DNA of 64,000 bases from Streptomyces sp. LUP30 (GCF_001746365.1 NZ_MJAJ01000018.1:62001-126000), one strand, 5' to 3'. Shown: positions 36,902 through 44,580, numbered from the stretch's first letter. A program made the numbers and translations. Notes: generated by a model not told the origin, from the letters alone.

Positions 36902-37687
36902 GTGCGGGAGGCGGTGAGTGACCTGGTGACCGCGCCGCTAATGGCATCAACGGACAGGTGTGGGCCGGTGGAGTTCGAGCGGGTGGTGCCTGCGAGTGGG
37001 AATCTGCAGGTCGCGGGCAAGCAGTTCTGGCTCGGCCCGGCCCGCTCAGGCCTGACGGTGACATTCTGGGCCGACACGTCGGTGATCCATGTGCTGATCG
37101 CGGGGGCGCGGATCAAGAGCGTGCGTTCGCACCTGTCGGTGGCCGATCTGGGACGGCTGGCCGCCCGGGGCGGACGTGCGGCCGGGCCGCCGCTGCCTGC
37201 CGGGGCCGGGGCGGCGTTCGAGGTGGACCGGGTGGTGAACAACAGCGGCCTGGTGGGCCTGGGCGGGCGTCAGGTGCTGGCGGCGGAGATCCTTGGGGGT
37301 CGTGCGGTGGGCATCCGGATCGACGACGAGACGCTGTCGTTCTTCGACCCGTCCTCACGGGAGCTGCTGAGGGTGCGGCCCAACCCGCTGACCAGCGAGG
37401 AAGTCCGCCGGCTGCGGGGTCTGCGTCCGGCCGGTCCGCCGCCGCGGCCGGGCGTCGAGCCGGTGCGGGTGCAGCGTCGGGTGAGCGCAGTGGGCACGGT
37501 CATGGTCTGCCGGCAGACCGTCTCCCTCGGCCGCCCCTACCCAGGTCAGACGGTGACCGTACACGTGTCGGACACGACGATCAGCGTCGAGCTGGAAGGC
37601 CAGGTCCGCGTCATCCGGCGCACCACCGACATCCCCGTCCGCCACGTGAAGGCGAACAAGCCCTACAAGGTTTCCGATGTTGTCTAG
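36902..37687 (+). pseudogene. IS481-family transposase, C-terminal domain fragment
   Basis: A 261-residue frame in which GPVEFERVVPASGNLQVAGK and FWLGPARSG, then IAGARIKSVRSHLSVADL, AEILGGRAVGIRID and RRTTDIPVRHVKANKPYKV match the C-terminal DNA-binding-type domain that follows the DDE core in streptomycete IS481 transposases. It is separated from the core (34018-34893) by about 2 kb of other DNA. It stops seven bases before the inner right-end repeat, as expected for the native 3' end. It has a GTG at 36902 but is probably not functional alone. Confidence 0.75.
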
Positions 37688-37694
37688 GCCCACC

Positions 37695-37744
37695 GTCAAG
37701 CATCAGCTGGGACCAGAACGTCAGCCATCACCTGGGACTAGACA
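37695..37744 (-). repeat. IS481 right terminal repeats (two motifs)
   Basis: Inverted counterpart of 33903-33952. The inner motif at 37695-37714 matches the left inner motif at 19 of 20 bases; the outer motif at 37720-37744 ends in GACA. Confidence 0.85.
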
Positions 37745-37964
37745 CGGCGTCTGGGGCGGCTGTGATGCTGCGGGACTGGGCTGCTGCTCGTCGCAGGGCG
37801 TCAGCTGCTTGCTCGGCAGCATCGGCCGACAAGAGGATCTCTTGGGTCCAGAGAATCGAGAGCCTGGTGTCGCCGTTCAGCAGGTTGGTGGCAACGTCGA
37901 CTTCTGTGCCGTTGCCGTTGACGTCGTACACGCGGAGGGCTGGATCGCTGCCGTAGGCGCTCAC
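37728..37964 (-). CDS. Small hypothetical protein, C-terminus altered by the IS insertion
   Basis: A 78-residue product: VSAYGSDPALRVYDVNGNGT, then SILWTQEILLSADAAEQAAD. The GTG at 37964 overlaps the DUF1152 stop (GTGA), so the pair is coupled. No family recognised. The last codons (VSSPR, stop) come from the IS481 right end. Read through the left duplication copy instead, the frame would end APDAD and then stop, so the insertion replaced only the final residue and lengthened the protein by four. It is probably still functional. Confidence 0.7.
   Translation of the reverse strand: MSAYGSDPALRVYDVNGNGTEVDVATNLLNGDTRLSILWTQEILLSADAAEQAADALRRAAAQSRSITAAPDAVSSPR
37745..37758 (+). repeat. Target-site duplication, right copy
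   Basis: CGGCGTCTGGGGCG, identical to 33889-33902. It lies inside the 3' end of the small gene read on the minus strand (37728-37964). Confidence 0.9.
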
Positions 37965-39079
37965 AGTGTCTGGCCGGTGTGGTCGGGGTCGACGGCCGTG
38001 AGGCTCCACAGGGGTGCTGCGTACTGCTCAGGGCGGCTGTTGATGAGCAGCAGGCGCAGATCATCGCGCTGTGAGCCGTCGAGGTTCAGGACCTCGGTGA
38101 GGTGGCGGAACGTCGTATGGGTGACTCCGCGGCTTCGGGCCTCCGCCTCGAACTGGCTGAGCTGGGGGAGTATCGACTGGGCGTCGAGCTGCGTGGGCCG
38201 TTGCTCCTTCAGCCAGAGGGCCTTGTTGCGTTCGTAGTCGATTTCGGAGAAGCCGCAGACTTCGCGGCTCAGTTCCTCTACCTGCCCCAGGGTGGTAGTC
38301 GCCATGATCGCGCGGGCCAGCGCGTTGCGGCTCAGTGCCTCGTCCATGTCCACCTCGTGGACGGCCGGGCTCTCGTCGGTGAGGGGTACGGGAAGGCCGG
38401 CGTCCCGGACCTCGCAGGTGCCGCGTACGCCTCGGGCGGCTGCCGCGAGCATGCCGGTTGCTTCTGAGGGGTGCCACTCCAGGACGCGGCTGATCGTCTC
38501 CGCATCCCGGGCCGTGAACGTGTGGACGACCGGGCCGAGTGCGCCGCGCAGGTCTTCGGGCGACAGCTCGCCGTCCAGGCCAGGGCCTGCCACAAACAGG
38601 CGGACGGGCGCGTTCACTTGGCAGCACGCTGCCAGGGTCAGCGAGTCGGCGAGTGGGCTCTTCAGCGTCGGTTCGTCGCCTCGGGCCAACAGGTCGCCGC
38701 CGACGTCCAGGAGATCGATCGAGGTCGGCCGAAGGCGAGCGATCAAACCTTCGAGCTGGCGCGTGACGCCTTCGGCGCCGTGCCTTGGATCGATCAGCGC
38801 CAACGTATGCGGGAGCTCTGCCGCTAGGCGGGGAAGCGTGGAGCCTGCCGGTGCGATGGGGCGGGCTTCCGCCGGCACCTTCCAGACCGCCGGGGTGAGC
38901 GGTTCGAGGCCGGTGAAGTCGTCGGTTCCCCGGGGGCCCGGCAACGGGTCGATCAGCAAGCGGTCCCACGCGTACGTGAGGATCACCGCCTGGTCGTCGT
39001 CGCCGTACAAGGCGGCGTCAAGCATTGCGGCGGCGACTGCGTCGCCCCCTCCTCCTGCTGCGACGATCAACCGCGTCAT
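37961..39079 (-). CDS. DUF1152 domain protein
   Basis: A 372-residue protein beginning MTRLIVAAGGGGDAVAAAML, the glycine-rich start of DUF1152, followed by YAWDRLLIDPLPGPRGTDDF and the family core (LLDVGGDLLARGDEPTLKSP). Members are of unknown function; the N-terminal glycine loop suggests nucleotide binding. No clear ribosome site precedes the ATG. It is divergent from the first GntR gene and shares the operator region at 39105-39144, so it is probably under that repressor. DUF1152 genes are common next to GntR regulators in streptomycetes. Confidence 0.85.
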   Translation of the reverse strand: MTRLIVAAGGGGDAVAAAMLDAALYGDDDQAVILTYAWDRLLIDPLPGPRGTDDFTGLEPLTPAVWKVPAEARPIAPAGSTLPRLAAELPHTLALIDPRHGAEGVTRQLEGLIARLRPTSIDLLDVGGDLLARGDEPTLKSPLADSLTLAACCQVNAPVRLFVAGPGLDGELSPEDLRGALGPVVHTFTARDAETISRVLEWHPSEATGMLAAAARGVRGTCEVRDAGLPVPLTDESPAVHEVDMDEALSRNALARAIMATTTLGQVEELSREVCGFSEIDYERNKALWLKEQRPTQLDAQSILPQLSQFEAEARSRGVTHTTFRHLTEVLNLDGSQRDDLRLLLINSRPEQYAAPLWSLTAVDPDHTGQTL

Positions 39080-39104
39080 GCGGCTAAGCGTACGGGGTCG
39101 GCCC

Positions 39105-39144
39105 TTGACCTCCCACCCTATAGTGGCTAGAGGCTATAGCCACT
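39105..39144 (+). promoter_or_regulatory. Promoter/operator of the first GntR gene
   Basis: TTGACC at 39105-39110 could be a -35 box. Downstream is the inverted repeat AGTGGCTA (39122-39129) / TAGCCACT (39137-39144). The same AGTGGC/GCCACT half sites occur twice at 39939-39978. Autoregulation by the GntR protein encoded immediately downstream is likely. Confidence 0.65.
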
Positions 39145-39160
39145 TGGACGAGGAGGAGAC

Positions 39161-39901
39161 ATGCCTCAGATTGAGGAGGCGCAGCCGAAGTATCTCCAGA
39201 TCGCGCACTTCATCCGCGATCAGATCCTTCGGGGCGACCTGCGGCCGGGGGACGAGGTGCCCTCGGAGCGACAGTTGGCGGCGGACTGGAAGGTGTCCCG
39301 TCCGACGGCGGCGCGGTCTTTGGAGGCGCTGAGCCATCAGGGGCTCGTCGAGAAGCGGCAGGGGTCGGGCACGTACGTGCGCAGCCTCGAAGTGAATCGG
39401 CGAGCGCGGGAGTTGTACGGGCGGGCTCGGCAGACTGGGAAGATCTACACGCCTGGCGAGTACGCGGTGATCACGTCGGCCGGCTGGCTGGACGCGCCCG
39501 ATCACGTTGCTGAGGCGTTGGGCCTGGTGAAGGATCGGCGGGCCGTGCATCGCCGACGGGTCACCAACAACCAAGACGGGCCCATCACGTTGTCCACGTC
39601 GTGGTTCGCGCCGGATGTCGGTCAGCGGGCGCCCAAGCTGCTGGAGCCCGAGAGGATCCAGGAGGGCACCCTGATGTACGTCGAGAACATGACGGGGCGG
39701 CAGGGGAGTTACGCCGAGGACCGCATGTGTGCCCGTCAGGCGACTGACGATGAGAAGGCGGACCTCCAGCTTGAGCCGGGATCAGCTGTTCTGATCGTGC
39801 ATCACGTCGTCTTCGATCTCCAGGACCGGCCGTTGGAGTTCGCCGAAGCCACTTACCCGCCGCAGCGCTGGGCGTTCGAGCAGGGGTATCCCCTCACCTG
39901 A
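39161..39901 (+). CDS. GntR-family repressor (HutC/UTRA subfamily) no. 1
   Basis: A 246-residue regulator. The N-terminal winged helix contains IRDQILRGDLRPGDEVPSER, VSRPTAARSLEALSHQGLV and RQGSGTYV (residues 15-70); the C-terminal part is a UTRA ligand-binding domain (residues 90-240). GAGGAGGAG lies just before the ATG. Inverted AGTGGC/GCCACT repeats occur in its own promoter and just upstream of the next operon. In pSAM2-like elements such regulators keep transfer genes silent. The ligand is unknown. Confidence 0.88.
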   Translation: MPQIEEAQPKYLQIAHFIRDQILRGDLRPGDEVPSERQLAADWKVSRPTAARSLEALSHQGLVEKRQGSGTYVRSLEVNRRARELYGRARQTGKIYTPGEYAVITSAGWLDAPDHVAEALGLVKDRRAVHRRRVTNNQDGPITLSTSWFAPDVGQRAPKLLEPERIQEGTLMYVENMTGRQGSYAEDRMCARQATDDEKADLQLEPGSAVLIVHHVVFDLQDRPLEFAEATYPPQRWAFEQGYPLT

Positions 39902-39938
39902 TGGTTCGGGACTTCACGCGAATCGCTTGCGCGCTGCG

Positions 39939-39978
39939 AGTGGCCAATGCCACTATCCAGTAAGTGGCTAAGGCCACT
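39939..39978 (+). promoter_or_regulatory. Two tandem GntR operators
   Basis: AGTGGC-CAAT-GCCACT (39939-39954) and AGTGGC-TAAG-GCCACT (39963-39978), centres 24 bases apart. They lie just upstream of the small zinc-motif gene and share half sites with the operator at 39122-39144. Confidence 0.7.
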
Positions 39979-39998
39979 CAATCTGAAGGGGGTACGGG

Positions 39999-40172
39999 GT
40001 GACGAGTCAGCGGCCGGACCAGGGAGCGCACTTACCTTGCCGGGGCTGCCGGGGGCGTGGCTGGAAGCGTGTCAGTTCGCGCACGTCCCTGGCGCTCGCC
40101 GCCGCTGCCGACCGTTCCCGTGCCACATCGAAGCGGCGCTGCCTCGACTGCGACGGCAGCGGCAAGGAGTGA
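39999..40172 (+). CDS. Mini-protein with DnaJ-type zinc motifs
   Basis: A 57-residue product not obvious by length alone. Two CxxCxGxG-like motifs (CRGCRGRG at residues 14-21 and CLDCDGSG near the end) could bind one zinc ion, as in the DnaJ zinc finger. GTG 39999 has GAAGGGGG upstream and two GntR operators before it. The following ATP-binding gene starts seven bases after its stop. Small genes of this kind occur beside GntR genes in streptomycete integrative elements; the function is unknown. Confidence 0.65.
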   Translation: MTSQRPDQGAHLPCRGCRGRGWKRVSSRTSLALAAAADRSRATSKRRCLDCDGSGKE

Positions 40173-40178
40173 GAGCGG

Positions 40179-40616
40179 ATGGCGTACACGATCGACCGCT
40201 ACCCCTGCGAGGAGTCGCCGCGGCTCGGTGCGATGACCTTGCATCCGGTTCCGGAGTCTGTGCCCCGGGCCCGGCGCTGGTTCCGGAAGTTCATCGCCCC
40301 GTACAACCTGGCGTGCTCGGTTGACGACTGCGCATTGATGATCTCGGAACTGGTCACCAATGCGATCCGCTACGGGCAGGCTGATGACCCGTGGCTCGTG
40401 CGGGTGGAGTGGTTCCGGGAGGGGACCTCGCTGCGGGTGGAGGTGCACAACCCGGGCTTCCCGGCGAACGTGCGACTCCGGCGCCCGGATGCGAATGACG
40501 CGCATGGGCGCGGGCTGCTGCTGGTCGACTCGATCGCCGAGTCGTGGCACTCGGGGCCCAGTCGCTTCGGCGGCACGGTGGTCTCCTTCGCGGTCGCCGA
40601 TGCCTGGTCGGCCTGA
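40179..40616 (+). CDS. RsbW-like ATP-binding regulator (HATPase_c_2)
   Basis: A 145-residue protein with the GHKL fold: N box in CALMISELVTNAIRYG (about residue 55), G1 region DPWLVRVEWF and LRVEVHNPG, and the G2 loop DAHGRGLLLVDSIAESW (about 107). Such single-domain ATPases are anti-sigma-type kinases or switch proteins. The AAGGAG spanning the end of the preceding gene serves as its ribosome site, so the two are one operon controlled by the tandem operators. Confidence 0.85.
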   Translation: MAYTIDRYPCEESPRLGAMTLHPVPESVPRARRWFRKFIAPYNLACSVDDCALMISELVTNAIRYGQADDPWLVRVEWFREGTSLRVEVHNPGFPANVRLRRPDANDAHGRGLLLVDSIAESWHSGPSRFGGTVVSFAVADAWSA

Positions 40617-40676
40617 GAAGGGGAATACCTGCTGTTGGTACTGCGCCGGCGGATTCGTCGCTAGTCTGGTTGACCG

Positions 40677-40686
40677 GTTGACTTGG
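40677..40686 (+). promoter_or_regulatory. Candidate operator of the second GntR gene
   Basis: GTTGACTTGG is the complement of CCAAGTCAAC, which matches the CAAGTCAAC core of the two sites at 41483-41527. It lies 26 bases before the gene's ATG and follows another GTTGAC at 40668-40673. Confidence 0.45.
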
Positions 40687-40711
40687 CCAATCTCGACGGG
40701 CGGCGGCGTTC

Positions 40712-41443
40712 ATGGCGTATGAGGTGGAGGCGCCGAAGTACGTACGCCTCGCACAGACCATTCAGCAGCGCATCGAGGACGGCACGTACCCGCCTGGTAC
40801 TCGTGTGCCCAGTGAGAATCAGCTGGTGCAGGCCTTCGGGATGTCCCGTCCGACCGTCGTCCGGGCGCTGGAGCTGCTGAAGCGTGACGGCTGGCTGGAG
40901 TCCCGGCAGGGGTACGGCACGATCGTGCGGGGGCGTCCGGCGGCCGTCGAGCACAAGGACCGCCGGGGGAGTCAAGCGCTCACCCGTGACGAGGTGCAGA
41001 CACCGGGGCGGCTGGTCGAGGTCGGTCAGGTTCCTGTTCCGGCTCGCGTCGCCTCTGTGTTGGGCCTGCCGAAACGCGCCAAGGTTCTCGTGCGCCGGTT
41101 CCTCGTCGTGGATGAGGACGGCGAACCCGTCGAACTGGTCTCGTCGTACTTCCCCGCCGGCCTCGTCGAGGGCACCGAGCTGGAGAGTGCCCACCCGTTG
41201 GGCGTTGGCGCCCGGGCCCATCTTGAGGCGCGGAAGAAGGTTCGCTTCGACCATGTGACTGAACGCCTCTCGGCTCGGCTGCCCGAGCGCGGTGAGGCTG
41301 AGCTGCTCGACCTTCCGGACGGCGTGCCCGTCCTTGGCGTCCTGGTCGTCGCGCGTGACGCCTCTGGCCAGGCTCTGCAAGTGTCGGACGTGCTGCTTCC
41401 TGCCGATAGGCAGGAGCTGGAAGAAACCTACCGCCTGAACTGA
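40712..41443 (+). CDS. GntR-family repressor no. 2 (KorSA-like)
   Basis: A 243-residue regulator. The winged helix contains IQQRIEDGTYPPGTRVPSEN, MSRPTVVRALELLKRDGWLE and RQGYGTIV; the C-terminal UTRA domain runs to the end. In the pSAM2 family the equivalent gene, KorSA, represses the replication and transfer activator. CAAGTCAAC sites near its own start and upstream of the transfer operon fit that role. It starts about 95 bases after the ATP-binding gene. The ribosome site is weak. Confidence 0.85.
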   Translation: MAYEVEAPKYVRLAQTIQQRIEDGTYPPGTRVPSENQLVQAFGMSRPTVVRALELLKRDGWLESRQGYGTIVRGRPAAVEHKDRRGSQALTRDEVQTPGRLVEVGQVPVPARVASVLGLPKRAKVLVRRFLVVDEDGEPVELVSSYFPAGLVEGTELESAHPLGVGARAHLEARKKVRFDHVTERLSARLPERGEAELLDLPDGVPVLGVLVVARDASGQALQVSDVLLPADRQELEETYRLN

Positions 41444-41477
41444 GCCCGAGACGGGGCTAGTTACCCACCGATCTCAC

Positions 41478-41527
41478 TTGACAAGTCAACTTGGCATCCA
41501 TAACGTCGAGCTTGCTAAGTCAACTTG
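41478..41527 (+). promoter_or_regulatory. Promoter and operators of the transfer operon
   Basis: A -35 box TTGACA at 41478-41483 and TAACGT at 41501-41506 are 17 bases apart. The 11-base palindrome-like word AAGTCAACTTG occurs twice, at 41483-41493 (over the -35) and 41517-41527 (about where transcription starts). This is a classic repression layout for the KorSA-like GntR. Confidence 0.7.
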
Positions 41528-41566
41528 TCATGTAGCGAGTTGATCGACTCAGAAGGAGAAACCTCT

Positions 41567-41923
41567 GTGCGTGTGATCCGCGTTGACGCCTCGACCGCCA
41601 CGATCCTGCTCACCGAAGCGCCGGCCCCGAAGGTGCGTGACCGGCAGACCGGTGAGATCGCCAAGGACGCCGTGAGCGGTGAGGCGCTGATGACCGTCGG
41701 CGTCGTCTTCATCGACGAGGGGGACTCGTCGCTTATCCAGGTCACCGTTCCCGAGAGCGGTGTGACGGAGGGGCTGACCGTCGGCGCCCCCGTGTCCCTG
41801 CCGGGGCTCGTCGCCCGGCCGTGGGAGAGCGTGTTCAACGGCCAGCAGCGGCACGGCATCGCCTACCGGGCCACCGCGATCGCGCCCGGCGCCTTCCCGG
41901 TCCCGGTCGCTCAGGCGGGCTAA
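41567..41923 (+). CDS. SCO3933-family element protein
   Basis: A 118-residue protein: VRVIRVDASTATILLTEAP, then KVRDRQTGEIAKDAVSGEAL, LPGLVARPWESVFNGQQRHG and a short tail, matching the SCO3933 family found in streptomycete integrative elements upstream of the translocase gene. It may adopt a small beta-barrel and act in regulation or transfer. GTG 41567 follows AAGGAG at 41553-41558. It is the first gene behind the operator-covered promoter. Confidence 0.8.
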   Translation: MRVIRVDASTATILLTEAPAPKVRDRQTGEIAKDAVSGEALMTVGVVFIDEGDSSLIQVTVPESGVTEGLTVGAPVSLPGLVARPWESVFNGQQRHGIAYRATAIAPGAFPVPVAQAG

Positions 41924-41931
41924 TCGTCGTG

Positions 41932-42099
41932 ATGGACCTGATCACGTTGGCCGAGCTGGGCGCACCCCTCGCTGCGATAGGCGGGGCGGCCTACGTCCGG
42001 CACGCCAACCCGGCCGCGTACTGGTCCACGGTCGGGCTGCCGGTCTCGGTGGCCCGGCTGCTGGCCTCGTACTCCTCGACCATGGACGCTGCGGCCTGA
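41932..42099 (+). CDS. Small element protein upstream of the translocase
   Basis: A 55-residue product (MDLITLAELGAPLAAIGGAA, then LPVSVARLLASYSSTMDA) with one moderately hydrophobic stretch. GTG 41929 immediately precedes the ATG. Genes of this size and place are usual before TraB in pSAM2-like elements. No domain recognised. Confidence 0.55.
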   Translation: MDLITLAELGAPLAAIGGAAYVRHANPAAYWSTVGLPVSVARLLASYSSTMDAAA

Positions 42100-42116
42100 C
42101 CGTCGAGCCGTCCCGG

Positions 42117-43313
42117 TTGCGGGTGTTGGCCATCAAAGCGACCAGCCGACGGGAGATCCGGCCGGTCCCGCCGCGGCGGGGCATCATCCGGCCCACTACG
42201 ACCGGCCTGCGCGTCCGGCTCCGCCTCGCTCCTGGCCAGGAACCTGCCGACGTCGCCGCCTCGGCGGAACGGCTCCGCCATGCCTGGGGCGTGCACGGCG
42301 TGTACGTGAAGGACGTCAAGCCTGGTGTCGTCGAACTGCGGCTCATCGGCTTTGACGTCCTGCGCAAGGTGCGGATGCCCCGGCGGACTGAGGGTGGGTT
42401 CCTCAGGGTGCCGGTGGCGCTTCGGGAGGACGCAACCGCGTTCTTACGGGACTACCGGGCCGTACCGCATGGACTCGTCCTCGGCGCGACGTTGTCGGGC
42501 AAGTCCATGTACCTGCGGAATCTCATTGCCGGGCTCGCCCGGCAGCCTGTCGCCCTGGTCGGCATCGACTGCAAGCGGGGCGTCGAGCTTGCCCCGTTCG
42601 CTTCCCGCTTCGCCGCGCTGGCCACCGACCCGGACGAGGCGGCCGAGCTACTGCCCGTCCTGGTCAGGGAAATGGAGGACCGATACGACCTCATCAAGGC
42701 CCGGCAGGGCATCGCTCCCGGTACCCGGGACGAGGAGATCACCTCTGACATCTGGGGCCTGCCCGAGAGCGAACGGCCCACCCCCATCGTGCTGTTCGTC
42801 GACGAGGTGGCCGAACTCTTCCTCGTCGCGTCCCGCAAGGACGAGGAACGCCGGGACGAGATGGTCACCCACCTCATCCGGCTCGCCCAGCTGGGTCGGG
42901 CCGCCGGCATCTACCTGGAGGTCTGCGGGCAGCGCTTCGGCGCCGAGCTGGGCAAGGGCGCGACCATGCTCCGGGCCCAGCTCACCGGCCGCGTCTGTCA
43001 CCGCGTCAACGACGAAGCGTCGGCCAAGATGGCTCTGGGGGACATCGCCCCTGAAGCGGTCGACGCCTCCTGCGCCATCGCCGCCGAGCTGCCCGGCTTG
43101 GCCGTGGCCGGTGACACCTCCGGCGGCTGGTCCCGCATCCGCACCCCATACCTGTCCCTCGCTGCTGCTGCGGCCACCTGCCGCGAGACGGCCCACCTCT
43201 CCCCGGACATTCCGGCGCTCACGCCCTTCCGGCCGTACGCCCCGCCTGTCGCCCTCGACCGCCCTGAACCGGTTCCCACGGCGCGCCTCGTCTCTGAGAC
43301 ACCAGGGGACTGA
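42117..43313 (+). CDS. TraB/FtsK-type DNA translocase (conjugative transfer)
   Basis: A 398-residue FtsK/SpoIIIE-family ATPase, the single protein that moves double-stranded DNA between mycelia in streptomycete conjugation. Walker A is GATLSGKSMYLRNLIAGL (about residue 123), followed by ALVGIDCKRGVELAPFASRF; Walker B is IVLFVDEVAELF (about 223); GRAAGIYLEVCGQRFGAEL and QLTGRVCHRVND follow. The only in-frame start I find is TTG 42117 (or GTG 42123), with homology apparently extending a few codons upstream, so the start is uncertain. The spread-protein gene begins three bases after its stop. Confidence 0.85.
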   Translation: MRVLAIKATSRREIRPVPPRRGIIRPTTTGLRVRLRLAPGQEPADVAASAERLRHAWGVHGVYVKDVKPGVVELRLIGFDVLRKVRMPRRTEGGFLRVPVALREDATAFLRDYRAVPHGLVLGATLSGKSMYLRNLIAGLARQPVALVGIDCKRGVELAPFASRFAALATDPDEAAELLPVLVREMEDRYDLIKARQGIAPGTRDEEITSDIWGLPESERPTPIVLFVDEVAELFLVASRKDEERRDEMVTHLIRLAQLGRAAGIYLEVCGQRFGAELGKGATMLRAQLTGRVCHRVNDEASAKMALGDIAPEAVDASCAIAAELPGLAVAGDTSGGWSRIRTPYLSLAAAAATCRETAHLSPDIPALTPFRPYAPPVALDRPEPVPTARLVSETPGD

Positions 43314-43316
43314 TCG

Positions 43317-43946
43317 ATGCGCGCCCCTGGCATCCGCATCGACCCCATCCTGATCCAAGCGGCCATCGCCGCCGCGCTCTCCTTCGCCCACCTGCACGAC
43401 CTTGCTGCGGCGGCCGGACAGGACGGTTGGAAGGCGTGGGCCTATCCGATCAGCGTTGACCTGCTCCTTGTCGCGGCCTGGCGGCGGCTGCGCTCCGGTA
43501 CGGCGAAGGCCGCCGGCTGGTGCTGGTTCGTCGTCGCCCTGGTGGCGTCGCTGGGCGCGAACGTCGCCACGGCTGGCCTGCTCGACCTCGGCAACGTCCC
43601 GGCCTGGCTGCGCATCCTCGTCGCTGGCTGGCCCGCGGTCGCCTTCCTCGGCGGAACACTCCTCGCGCACGGCACCCCGGATCTCGACGAGGCGCCGGTA
43701 TCGGACCAGGACGAGACACCCGCCACGCCCGTCACGACGACCGCCCCTGAGCTGCCCGCCGCCGCTCCACGGCCGGCCGCGCAGCCCACCGCCGCCCCTG
43801 TCCCGCCCGCCCTCGTCGCCCTGGCTCGCAAGGTCGCCGACGACCACCGCGCCCGGACCGGAACGGACATCGACACCCCAACCCTTCGTACCCGCTTGGG
43901 CGTCCCGCTCCCTCTCGCCGAAGCCATCGCCGCACAACTCACCTGA
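43317..43946 (+). CDS. DUF2637 membrane protein (spread protein type)
   Basis: A 209-residue membrane protein with three to four hydrophobic segments in residues 10-120 (for example WCWFVVALVASLGANVATAG and LRILVAGWPAVAFLGGTLL), an Ala/Pro-rich linker and a C-terminal part resembling a small helix-turn-helix (VADDHRARTGTDIDTPTLRT). DUF2637 proteins accompany TraB and are implicated in intramycelial spreading. It follows the translocase with almost no gap. Confidence 0.8.
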   Translation: MRAPGIRIDPILIQAAIAAALSFAHLHDLAAAAGQDGWKAWAYPISVDLLLVAAWRRLRSGTAKAAGWCWFVVALVASLGANVATAGLLDLGNVPAWLRILVAGWPAVAFLGGTLLAHGTPDLDEAPVSDQDETPATPVTTTAPELPAAAPRPAAQPTAAPVPPALVALARKVADDHRARTGTDIDTPTLRTRLGVPLPLAEAIAAQLT

Positions 43947-43965
43947 CCTCGGAGGACCTTCCACC

Positions 43966-44172
43966 TTGCGCCCGTCCACGCTCCGCGCGCTCAACCGCGC
44001 CGCCGAGCTGACCCGTCAGAACCGCCTCACCGAAGCAATGCTCATCGCCGAACCCGTGATCCTCACCGCCGACGAGTACGAGGGCGCGGAGATCCGGCAG
44101 TGGCTGCTCGACCACGTCGCCGACTTCACCGACGAAAACCAGAACCACGACGAACCGAAGGAGCTGCCCTGA
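43966..44172 (+). CDS. Small element protein (68 residues)
   Basis: TTG 43966 has GGAGGA at 43951-43956. The product (MRPSTLRALNRAAELTRQNR, then ILTADEYEGAEIRQWLLDHV) is soluble and helical with an acidic tail. The stop overlaps the next ATG by one base. It is part of the spread-gene cluster; no domain recognised. Confidence 0.65.
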   Translation: MRPSTLRALNRAAELTRQNRLTEAMLIAEPVILTADEYEGAEIRQWLLDHVADFTDENQNHDEPKELP

Positions 44173-44363
44173 TGCCCGCCAACCGCCGTTTCCGCCGAGT
44201 CGTCCGCATCGGACCCGTCCAGGTCGGCACCGCCTACGACGGCCGCGGTCGTGAGAAGCACACCGCCGTCTGCACTGCTCCCCGCTGCGGCTTCTCCAAC
44301 GACTTCGACACCCGTGCAGCCGCCGAGCTCGCCGCCCGCACCCATCGCTGCCGCGTCCGCTGA
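44172..44363 (+). CDS. Mobile element transfer protein (SpdA-like)
   Basis: A 63-residue basic protein: RRFRRVVRIGPVQVGTAYDG, then CTAPRCGFSNDFDTRAAAEL and THRCRVR. Two cysteine pairs may bind zinc. This sequence type is conserved across streptomycete integrative elements next to spread genes. It is in an operon with its neighbours (1-base overlap upstream). Confidence 0.75.
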   Translation: MPANRRFRRVVRIGPVQVGTAYDGRGREKHTAVCTAPRCGFSNDFDTRAAAELAARTHRCRVR

Positions 44364-44372
44364 GGAGACCCC

Positions 44373-44567
44373 GTGACCGTCTCGCTCCCGCTCGTCTTCG
44401 TCCTGGGCGTCATCGCCTGGGCCGCGATCAAGTTCCTCGGCGTGCGCATGTGGGTCGCCGTCGTGATCGCGCTCTTCGGCTTCTGGCTCTCGCACACCTT
44501 CCTCGCCCCCGCCATCGAGTCCGGCACCCGCTCCGGGGTCGGCGTCGTCAACGGCGACAACCGCTGA
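44373..44567 (+). CDS. Small membrane protein of the spread cluster
   Basis: A 64-residue protein with two closely spaced hydrophobic segments (LPLVFVLGVIAWAAIKFLGV and MWVAVVIALFGFWLSHTFLA). GTG 44373 follows GAGGAGA. It is probably a spread-associated membrane protein, judged from position and hydrophobicity. Confidence 0.65.
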   Translation: MTVSLPLVFVLGVIAWAAIKFLGVRMWVAVVIALFGFWLSHTFLAPAIESGTRSGVGVVNGDNR

Positions 44568-44580
44568 AAGGAGCTCCGCC

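Larger units (their letters stand above)
33903..37744 (+). mobile_element. IS481-family insertion sequence with a replaced middle
   Basis: The element starts TGTC and ends GACA, is flanked by an exact 14-base duplication, and has related inverted ends. Its transposase is present only as an N-terminal and a C-terminal part, separated by about 2 kb of unrelated DNA (34894-36901), and some codons in between are lost. The element is therefore a defective composite that still shows clean outer ends. The length, 3842 bases, is well above the size of a simple IS481 element. Confidence 0.85.
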
